A stretch of DNA of 64,000 bases from Pseudonocardia sp. 73-21 (lineage in GTDB: Bacteria; Actinomycetota; Actinomycetes; Mycobacteriales; Pseudonocardiaceae): the NCBI RefSeq assembly GCF_001899645.1, contig NZ_MKVV01000078.1, forward strand, positions 1-64,000, read 5' to 3'. The notes below the pieces were generated by a model that searched no databases, was not told the DNA's origin, and worked only from the letters and a program-made list of their open reading frames with translations. Shown in pieces: positions 24,390-31,375 of this stretch (positions within the stretch are counted from its first letter, which is position 1; the number at the start of each line of letters is the position of its first letter). Both the position numbers and the translations under genes were made by a program.

Positions 24390-25196
24390 ATGACCACCGC
24401 GAAGACGACCACCACGAACACGACCGGCGCGAGCACCGAGCTCGGCTCGAAGCTGGCCTACCTGACCCGGGTGTTGAAGACGCCCACGATCGCCCGTGTC
24501 TGGGACGATCTCGCCGCCCAGGCCCGGGACCTGAACTGGTCGCACGAGGAGTACCTGACCGCGGTCCTGGAACGCCAGGTCGCCGACCGCGAGTCCGCCG
24601 GCACCACCATGCGCATCCGCACCGCCCACTTCCCGGCGGTCAAGACGTTGGAGGAGTTCAACCTCGACCACCTGCCCTCGCTGCGCCGCGATCTGCTCGC
24701 GCACCTGGCGACCGGCACGTTCGTGGCCAAGGCGGAGAACGTGATCCTGCTCGGACCACCCGGGATCGGGAAGTCCCACCTCGCGATCGGGCTCGGGGTC
24801 AAAGCCACCCAGGCCGGCCACTCGGTGCTGTTCGACACCGCCAGCAACTGGATCACCCGCCTCGCGGGCGCGCACCAGGCCGGGCACCTCGAGACCGAGT
24901 TGCGCAAGATCCGCCGCTACAAGCTGATCATCATCGACGAGGTCGGCTACATCCCGTTCGACCACGACGCGGCGAACCTGTTCTTCCAGCTCATCGCGTC
25001 GCGCTACGAACAGGGCTCGGTCATGGTCACCTCCAACCTGCCCTTCGGCCGCTGGGGCGAAGTCTTCGGCGACGAGATCGTCGCTGCCGCGATGATCGAC
25101 AGACTTGTCCACCACGCCGAGGTCCTCACCCTCTCCGGCGACTCCTACCGCACCCGCGCCCGCCGCGAACTCCTCGCCAAGGACCGCGATAAATAG
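24390..25196 (+). CDS. istB: IS21-family helper ATPase IstB
   Basis: 268 residues of a DnaC-like AAA+ ATPase with Walker A GPPGIGKSHLA near 127, Walker B LIIIDEVGYI near 175 and a sensor region TSNLPFGRWGEVF. IstB selects target DNA and stimulates IstA. The ATG directly abuts the istA stop, as expected for translational coupling. Confidence 0.95.
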   Translation: MTTAKTTTTNTTGASTELGSKLAYLTRVLKTPTIARVWDDLAAQARDLNWSHEEYLTAVLERQVADRESAGTTMRIRTAHFPAVKTLEEFNLDHLPSLRRDLLAHLATGTFVAKAENVILLGPPGIGKSHLAIGLGVKATQAGHSVLFDTASNWITRLAGAHQAGHLETELRKIRRYKLIIIDEVGYIPFDHDAANLFFQLIASRYEQGSVMVTSNLPFGRWGEVFGDEIVAAAMIDRLVHHAEVLTLSGDSYRTRARRELLAKDRDK

Positions 25197-25339
25197 CACG
25201 AAACCGACCACGAGGGGGTCAGTTCCAATCCGTCGCCAAGGGGTCAGTTCTAACGCGTCGTTGACACCCCAGCACGTCCCGAGCTGGACCGGCTGAGTGC
25301 GAGTGGATGCCGCATGCCGCGGCAGGGATACTGCAGTGC

Positions 25340-25909
25340 ATGCCTACAGGGTCACCCTCTTGGGAGTCATCGGCAGCGCGTCGCACCGCATCGCTGTCTA
25401 GGCGGCTCGTCGTGGGTCGGTCGGTGCTGGTGGACCGCGCGGTGATGACTCGAGCCGCATTGAGTGGGGTAGGTGAGGCAGGGCGCGCGGCCGCGTCCGC
25501 GCCGGGCCGTGATACTCACCTCCGGTTGGGTCAAGCGCGGATCACAGCGCAACTACAGCTCGGCGCATTCGCCGCGGCGTTGGAGGAGCTGCCTCGCCGC
25601 GACCGGCTCGCTCGAGTGGTGGCCCGTGGGTGGTTGGCGGCCGCGAGGAGCTACTTGTGGTTCGACAGCCCAGAGTTCGAGGACGCCGAGCGGATGGCCT
25701 ACGGATTCATGAGTGGGTTGGCCAACGGATCTTGCCCACGCAATGGGGCCTGGCGGATCCGTCGCGCGCACGCAGCGGCCGAGGCTCGTTGGCACGCCGA
25801 AAACGGTCCGCAGATCTCCAGAGGGGTGGTTGAGGCAAGGAGAGCGGCTCGGCGACAGGGGTGGCTGCCCCTGGCACCTCGAGCGCGTCTTCCCCGTCTG
25901 CGCAGTTAA
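25340..25909 (+). CDS. Hypothetical protein
   Basis: 189 residues from ATG 25340. The GC-rich third-position pattern over 25540-25750 supports a real gene. Visible features are an Arg/Ala-rich first third and a helical middle (FAAALEELPRRDRLARVVARGWLAAARSYLW in two parts) with an acidic SPEFEDAERM stretch. I do not recognise a family. It starts just after the IS21 element, so the first residues may be altered by the insertion. Confidence 0.4.
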   Translation: MPTGSPSWESSAARRTASLSRRLVVGRSVLVDRAVMTRAALSGVGEAGRAAASAPGRDTHLRLGQARITAQLQLGAFAAALEELPRRDRLARVVARGWLAAARSYLWFDSPEFEDAERMAYGFMSGLANGSCPRNGAWRIRRAHAAAEARWHAENGPQISRGVVEARRAARRQGWLPLAPRARLPRLRS

Positions 25910-26498
25910 TGTCGGGAGTCGTCCTGCCCGATGTGGGCAGGTCGATGCCGCCCCTGCGTACGGTTCGTGAGTCAGGCCGCTTGACACGAACGGTTCTCGC
26001 CGCGCTACGCTCGGGGTTGATGCCAGAGCGGGCGTGAGGCGATGCCTGTCCTTCCCGGGCGAAGGACGGCTTGTTCTGCTGCTGGATAGGGGTATCCACC
26101 GCTCACTTATCCCTTGACTGGGTGTCGTTAAGATGTTTGGGCCCCGGTTGTCGTCACGGAGTTTGGCCCCGGCGGGTCCGGCGCTGTTCGGGTTTGATCA
26201 GCTGGTGCGGTTGCATGGCATGGGTGGCCGGAGGAGGCTGCCATGATCCTCGACAGTCGGGCAGGTGCCCGGAAAGCATGGACGAAAAGTGTGGTGTGAC
26301 ACCAGATAGGTGGTCTCGCGAAGCTTCGAGTGAACGCGCGAAGGCCAGGGCGCGGGAGCTTCCCATCGTCGTAGGCGGGCAGGCTGGAACTCGGCCCGCC
26401 GGCTGACTGCTTGTCGCGTCGTCACTGATGAGCAGAGGCCATTCGCGTCCTGCCACAACGTGGGCGGCCGGGCGACACCGGTGACCGACAACCGGTCG
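25910..26498. other. Non-coding stretch with an orphan promoter-like sequence
   Basis: TTGACA (25981-25986) and TACGCT (26006-26011) form a sigma-70-like pair with a long 19-bp spacer on the plus strand, but no plus-strand gene follows. No other feature was seen; short frames here look random. Confidence 0.3.
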
Positions 26499-28712
26499 TC
26501 ATCCCTCTCCGGAGCGGTTCGTTGGCAGGCTCGTGGGGCCGTCTCGGTCCCAGAGCAGCCGACTCTGAGCGAGTTCCTCCTCGTCGAGGTCGGGGTCGCC
26601 TCGTATGGCCAACAGTGTTGTTTCCCATTCGCGGAGACCGTCGCTGCAGGGAGTGAGGAGGACGCCTACGGTGAGGGCGTTCTCGAGCTCTGCCGTCGTA
26701 CCTCGCTCGTGGTGCCGAAGCATCACCCAAGAACGGAACGCCGCCGGTGTCGTGTCGTTCAGGGCGGAGCAGACTCCGAATCCGAGTTGTGGGACGTCGA
26801 GACCGCGCCGGTAGCTGCGGAATCGCCATCGGGTTTCCTCGCTGGGCTGGTCTCGTGTCGTGAGCAGCTCGCTGAGGAGGAGCCCGCCGAGTTCTGTCCG
26901 ATGTGCGACAGGGAGACGGTCGATAGCCGCGAGTACCTCGATCCGCTCGTGCTCTTCGCCCTCGAAGGTCGAGTTGGCGATGTCCTCCAACATGATGCGG
27001 ATGATGCCGTGGGCCTGGTCGTTGTTGTCGTGACCTGCTGGTGCCATCGGTAGGAGAGGCGCCGAGCGGTGTTCGCCGTCCAGCCTCGGATCGGGCGGGT
27101 CGGGCTCGGCCTCGAGGTCGGCGCGTGCCAGCTCGAAGTAGCGTTCCGGCTCGCCTCCGAGCTTGGGGCATGGCCCTCCGACCCGGTGCAGGTAGTCGAT
27201 CACTTGACGTGTCGAACGCAGCTGGTCGAAGAGGAACTCCCAGTCGCGACGTAGCAGCGTCACGACGCGGGTCGTTCCCCTGCGATGGTCCTGCGAAGCG
27301 AGTCCGGATGGGGGGTCGGGATGATCGACGATCACTGCTCCGACCCAGTCGATGGTGCTGCCATGGACTTGCACCAGGCGGTCGCGCCCGTTGGTCATCT
27401 CCACCCTGCTGGCACAGAGCCGGCGAACGGTTCCGTGAATTTGTCGCGCGGCTTGGGCGACCTTCTTGTCGATCCAGGAAGTCTCCTTGTCGACGTCGCC
27501 GGTGGCTGCTGCCCGGTTCTTCACCTGGAGGACGATTCCGCGGTCACCCGCTAGGACCAGCCCGTCGCTGATCTCCCGGTTGCGAGAGCCCGCGTGGTCG
27601 GCTTTCGGGAGCAGGACGAAGTCCGGAAGGCCCCATGTTGCGGCGGCGTTGTGGGTGGCCATCTCCGCCGCGGTGCCCGAGATGACGTTCGGGTTGAGGG
27701 GCGTTGCTGGTGGAATCCTGCGCTCGAAGATCCCGTCCGGCGTCGTGAGCAGGAAGATCAGCTCCTGAGTGCCGTGTACGAGGCCAACGCCCAGTTCGGA
27801 TCTCGCGAGCGCGTCGAGTTCTTCCCGTGACCAGCGTTGCGGAGTTTGTTCAGCTGCAATCCAGGTGTCGGGGTGCTTTGCATCCGAGACACGGCGGATC
27901 GGGCCGACCTGCGACATGAGGTTAGCGAAGCATTGCGCGAACAGGGTGACTGCAGCAATGGTGGCCTTCATCCGTCGGTCGAATGTGTCGTCGCCGTCCG
28001 TCGGTTGGAAGCCATGCGGGAGTGCCAGGTCGACGTAGCTGCCCGTACGTGCTGCGACGTGTTTGCCTCTCGCAACTCGATAGGTGGCGACGGCCATCTC
28101 TTCGTCGAGCGGGCCGGGTGGCGCGATCTCAAACGCGAGAAGCTGCTCCGGATCGCTCACCTCGATCTCGGGTTCGACTGGCGTGACCCAGGCGCCTACG
28201 AGTGCATCGTCGTCCAGGAGCGTTGTCCAGTCGAGGAGCTGCGCGATTCCGGTGCGGACGCGCTGGGCTGTGGGGGCTGGCGGGGGCTCGCGGAACGGTT
28301 GGCAGTCGGTGATCAACCGCTGCTGAGACCTGAGGATGCCGTCGAGGCAGGACTCTTCGAGGAGTGCCGCGTACCCGTCCGCAGAGTCGGCGAAGGGAAA
28401 GAACCGCGGGCGGTCTGGCTCGGTGGACCTCCGCCGAATGCTGAGACCGGCGACCGTCTCCTGAACAAGCGAGTCGAGAGTGGCCCACAGCTCGTTCAGG
28501 CACTCGCGGAACGCTTCGGTTAGCTCCGCGCGGGCTCCCTCCGGCCATCGCGCGGAGACGATGATCCGGCCAGAACCGTCGGGGTCGGTGGCGGCGTGCT
28601 CCTCAACCAGCCCGGAGCCCAGGTGCTCCTCCCATAGCTTCGCGACGCGGTGGTGGGCGGAGATCGCCGCTGTCAGGTGCTCTGCGGCCTCCGGGTAGTG
28701 CTCCCCGAGCAT
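26499..28712 (-). CDS. Large hypothetical protein with a nuclease-like QxK core
   Basis: 737 residues. The first 340 are mostly helical with no motif I know. Residues about 360-400 read GLPDFVLLP, then ISDGLVLAG, then GIVLQVKNRAA: a D...QxK arrangement on two strands, like the NERD and Mrr PD-(D/E)xK nucleases. The C-terminal third is again helical with acidic patches. It stands alone on the minus strand at the right end of the defence island. A single-gene nuclease-type defence protein is a fair guess, not established. Confidence 0.6.
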   Translation of the reverse strand: MLGEHYPEAAEHLTAAISAHHRVAKLWEEHLGSGLVEEHAATDPDGSGRIIVSARWPEGARAELTEAFRECLNELWATLDSLVQETVAGLSIRRRSTEPDRPRFFPFADSADGYAALLEESCLDGILRSQQRLITDCQPFREPPPAPTAQRVRTGIAQLLDWTTLLDDDALVGAWVTPVEPEIEVSDPEQLLAFEIAPPGPLDEEMAVATYRVARGKHVAARTGSYVDLALPHGFQPTDGDDTFDRRMKATIAAVTLFAQCFANLMSQVGPIRRVSDAKHPDTWIAAEQTPQRWSREELDALARSELGVGLVHGTQELIFLLTTPDGIFERRIPPATPLNPNVISGTAAEMATHNAAATWGLPDFVLLPKADHAGSRNREISDGLVLAGDRGIVLQVKNRAAATGDVDKETSWIDKKVAQAARQIHGTVRRLCASRVEMTNGRDRLVQVHGSTIDWVGAVIVDHPDPPSGLASQDHRRGTTRVVTLLRRDWEFLFDQLRSTRQVIDYLHRVGGPCPKLGGEPERYFELARADLEAEPDPPDPRLDGEHRSAPLLPMAPAGHDNNDQAHGIIRIMLEDIANSTFEGEEHERIEVLAAIDRLPVAHRTELGGLLLSELLTTRDQPSEETRWRFRSYRRGLDVPQLGFGVCSALNDTTPAAFRSWVMLRHHERGTTAELENALTVGVLLTPCSDGLREWETTLLAIRGDPDLDEEELAQSRLLWDRDGPTSLPTNRSGEG

Positions 28713-29169
28713 CGGGCAAGCCTAGAGGTCGTTCGGATCGATCATCCGGGTGATCGTCGGCGGCGTGGTTTGGGTGGGGCGCCGGGTCGCAACCGTGGCG
28801 GCTTCGGCTGCGCAGCTGGACGCGCTGACATTCATCACATGGCGCTCGTTGTACGAGGACGGCGGGCGGCATCTACCCCAGCCTCGGCTCACCGGAACGG
28901 CGATCCTTATCCGCCGCGCCGCATACGAGCACCTGGAACGGTGGGCGCGGAGTCGACTCATTCGAGACCGACCACGTTGTCGGAGGGCCGACAGACTGAT
29001 CGCGGACGGACAGTCGGTCGCGCGTTCGACATTGACTGAACGAGGTGGAGCAGATCTGGAGCACGGACCTGGCGTGAACCGGCGAGAACTGCGTTCAACG
29101 GCGTCGAACTGCACCAAGATGACGTGCGCAGAGTCTGTTTCCGCAGGTCACGGCACTTGTCGGGCCAGG
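28713..29169. other. Right end of element A
   Basis: No gene recognised. TGGAGCAGATCTGGAGCAC at about 29048-29066 repeats the word found at 2604-2624 in the same orientation, 105-120 bp before the second att junction. This supports 29258 as the far end of element A. Confidence 0.45.
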
Positions 29170-29258
29170 CTGGGGGTCAAGGGGTCGCAGGTTCAAATCC
29201 TGTCGTCCCGACGGCCGGAACGGGCGGTTCCCTTCGACGGGGGAGCCGCCCGTTCTGC
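29170..29258 (+). repeat. att junction 2: tRNA-Pro(GGG) 3' half plus terminator, 89-bp direct repeat
   Basis: Identical to 2432-2520, with the tRNA half at 29170-29211 and the hairpin at 29218-29255. The first mismatching bases (2521 G against 29259 T) set the right edge. No tRNA 5' half precedes it. An integrase gene lies 110 bp to the right, so this is both the right end of element A and the left end of element B. Confidence 0.85.
29218..29255 (+). terminator. Hairpin terminator inside att junction 2
   Basis: Same 10-bp perfect stem (GAACGGGCGG/CCGCCCGTTC) with TTCCC/GGGGA extension as in junction 1. Confidence 0.7.
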
Positions 29259-29348
29259 TTTCTACCTGCGAGAACGTGGCCTGGATCTTCTTGCCGCCGC
29301 GCTCGTGACGCCGGTCTCATGATCGTCGCCGACGTGTCCGTGGGCCCG

Positions 29349-29372
29349 CTGAGTGACTATCTGAGTGTCTAT
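29349..29372 (+). repeat. Tandem 12-bp repeat next to the integrase stop
   Basis: CTGAGTGACTAT is followed directly by CTGAGTGTCTAT (11 of 12 match), overlapping the end of the integrase gene about 90 bp from the att core. It is a candidate arm-type site for the element B integrase and differs from the TCTGGAGCA word of element A. Confidence 0.4.
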
Positions 29373-30511
29373 CCCGCGTCGTCGCTCGGGAACAGGCTGT
29401 CCATGGTCGCGGCGCCCTCTTCGAGGACGGGCCGGAGTTGGTGTCGGTAGACGCGTTCGGTGACGGCAGTGCCGCTGTGGCCCAGTAGCCGGGCGATCTG
29501 CTCGATGGGCACACCGGAGTCGGAGAGGATCGACACGAAGCTGTGGCGCAGCTCGCGAGGCGTCCAGGCGGTGGCGTCGAGGCCGGCGTCGCGGACGATG
29601 GCGCGGAAGGCGCGTCGGACGTTGTGGGGGTCGAGTTCGGTGCCGTTGGCGGTGGCGAACACGAGCGCGGTCGGGTCGGGTGTACGTCCGAGCCGGGCCC
29701 GGTGCGCGTTGAGAGCGTCGACGCAGCGTCGGGGCAGGGCGAACCGGCGGCGCGACTTGCGAGTCTTGGTGTCGCCGCCGGCACGCACCGAGCGCAGGAC
29801 CGAGATGGCAGGCGGTACGGGTGGTGTCGCGTCGGGTTGTCCGGTGAGGTCGACGTCGGCCCAGCGCAGGGCCCGCACCTCCTCGGTCCTGGCGCCGGTG
29901 AGCAGTGACAGCACGACGTAGGCGTGCAGCGACGAGCCGTGTGCGGCGGCTACGAGTCGTTCGGCTTGCTCCCATGTCAGGGACTTGGACGGGCGACCGG
30001 CTTGCCCGGTGGGAACGGCGCACAGGGCGACGACGTTGCGTTTGACCTTTTCGCGGGCCATCGCCCGAATGACCGCTCGGCTGAGGATCGAGTGCATCAG
30101 GCGCAGGGTGCGGGTGCTGACCTCCTGGGCCTGCGCGCGCAGCCAGCGGTCGACGTCATCGGCGGAGAGGTCGCGGAGCCGGCAGCGGCCCAGCGGGGCG
30201 ACGATGCGGGATTCGGCGATCGTCGTGTAGTTGTCCACCGTTGCACGGGACCGGTTGGGCAGCCCGTAGGTGAGCCAGTCGCGGACGGCTTCGGCGACGG
30301 TGTAGTTCGACGGAGCGACGGCGACGCCGTCGTCGTGGTCGCGCAGCAATTCCTTGAGCTTGTTCTTGGCCTCGGTCTTGGTGATGCCGCTGGCCTTGCG
30401 AGTGATGCGCTTGCCGCGGGCGTCGAAGCCGGTGGTGATGGTGGCGATCCAGCGTTCGCGTGTCTCGTCCCAGTGCAGGCCGCCCTCGCCGCGGCTGCGG
30501 CGGGCGGTCAC
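29369..30511 (-). CDS. int: Tyrosine site-specific integrase
   Basis: 380 residues with the phage-integrase layout: an N-terminal AP2-like arm-binding part (GLHWDETRERWIATITTG), a SAM-like core-binding domain (about 65-155), and a catalytic domain with LLTGARTEEVRALRW (first Arg), TPRELRHSF (His-x-x-Arg box region), LLGHSGTAVTERVYRHQ (His and nucleophilic Tyr). It should recombine attP with the tRNA-Pro site. The gene runs toward the att junction, the standard position, and its start overlaps the excisionase stop (ATGA). Confidence 0.95.
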   Translation of the reverse strand: MTARRSRGEGGLHWDETRERWIATITTGFDARGKRITRKASGITKTEAKNKLKELLRDHDDGVAVAPSNYTVAEAVRDWLTYGLPNRSRATVDNYTTIAESRIVAPLGRCRLRDLSADDVDRWLRAQAQEVSTRTLRLMHSILSRAVIRAMAREKVKRNVVALCAVPTGQAGRPSKSLTWEQAERLVAAAHGSSLHAYVVLSLLTGARTEEVRALRWADVDLTGQPDATPPVPPAISVLRSVRAGGDTKTRKSRRRFALPRRCVDALNAHRARLGRTPDPTALVFATANGTELDPHNVRRAFRAIVRDAGLDATAWTPRELRHSFVSILSDSGVPIEQIARLLGHSGTAVTERVYRHQLRPVLEEGAATMDSLFPSDDAG

Positions 30512-30717
30512 GACGCGGCCCCGAAGGGCGCGTCGGCAACTGCCTCCGTTTCGAGGAGTGCGACGTAGTCGTTGATGGCCGCGGCGGTGATGAGCCGGGT
30601 TCTTCCGACGTGGACGGAGCGCAGCCGGCCGCTGCGGAGCTGCTCGTAGATCACGCTGCGCTTGAGCGAGAGGATCTCCATGGCCTCCGTGACGCGGTAC
30701 AGTTCCTTGTCGATCAT
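30508..30717 (-). CDS. xis: Excisionase-like winged-helix protein (MerR/HTH_17 type)
   Basis: 69 residues from ATG 30717: LYRVTEAMEILSLKRSVIYEQLRSGRLRSVHVGRTRLITAAAINDYVALLE in outline, i.e. the HTH_17 fold used by actinobacterial excisionases. It would set integrase direction toward excision. It is 4-bp overlapped with int, in one operon. The longer frame to 31002 has no family support upstream of this Met. Confidence 0.85.
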   Translation of the reverse strand: MIDKELYRVTEAMEILSLKRSVIYEQLRSGRLRSVHVGRTRLITAAAINDYVALLETEAVADAPFGAAS

Positions 30718-31375
30718 GGCTGTGGCGGGGTTGGTGTGCTGGACATGTCCGCCTCCCGTGTCTGCAGGCGGTCCGCTGTTGTCCGCCGAGGTACGAGGAA
30801 GGCTGCGAAATGCGATGACTGCCTGCGTGGTCAGGACATGTACCGCAGGCTGGTTCTTGCTGCGATCGAGGAGCCGGAGCATGGCTCTGATCTTCGTGGC
30901 GCTTGCCGCCGGTTCCGATGGTGACATCGTCAATGTGGACAACTTGACGGCGTCATGGTCGTGTCGTGGCAGACCCGTGGTCCTTAGCGTGGATTCCTGC
31001 ATGTGATCTGGCCTTGGTGCGGACTACCGCTTCGGGCACCACCGGCGCCTCGGTGGTTCTGCTCGCGGCTGTTCCCCTGTGAGCTTCGACTGCCGCCCCA
31101 GCGGAGCGGCGGTCAGCCGATGTTGACGCCTGCAGCGGTGGCCAGCATCGCCTGGTACTCATTGCCAGCCGCGTTGGTCGCGATGTCGGCGTCGACGAAC
31201 TCGGTCCGGGCGACCGCGATAGGGTCGCTTCGGTTGTTGCGGATCTCGGTCCTCGTATGACACGGCGTTGTAGGACGGCGCCGTCAGATCTCGGGATGCG
31301 TCAAGGGACGCCACCCTTTCGTCCAGCCCACCCGGTCCTGCTCGAGTGGACCGCCGCGAAGGAGGCCCTATCCCG
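30718..31375. other. Intergenic region between xis and the helicase gene
   Basis: No gene recognised in about 660 bp. It must contain the divergent promoters of xis-int and of the helicase-nuclease gene. GGAGG at 31361-31365 is the ribosome site of the latter. Confidence 0.4.

Larger units (their letters stand above)
23017..25265 (+). mobile_element. IS21-family insertion sequence
   Basis: It carries istA and istB with inverted ends: TGTCGACGACGCG at 23017 and its imperfect complement CGCGTCGTTGACA ending at 25265. Internal multiple repeats of GACTGACCCC type occur at both ends, as is usual for IS21. No flanking direct repeat is visible, which fits loss of adjacent DNA after insertion into the helicase gene. 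Confidence 0.85.

Noticed and set aside
25981..26011. Strong promoter for a plus-strand gene
   Set aside because: The spacer is 19 bp and no plus-strand gene follows; kept only as a note in the gap entry.
28750..29322. 190-aa plus-strand gene crossing att junction 2
   Set aside because: It reads through the tRNA remnant and has no family features; the ribosome site is poor.
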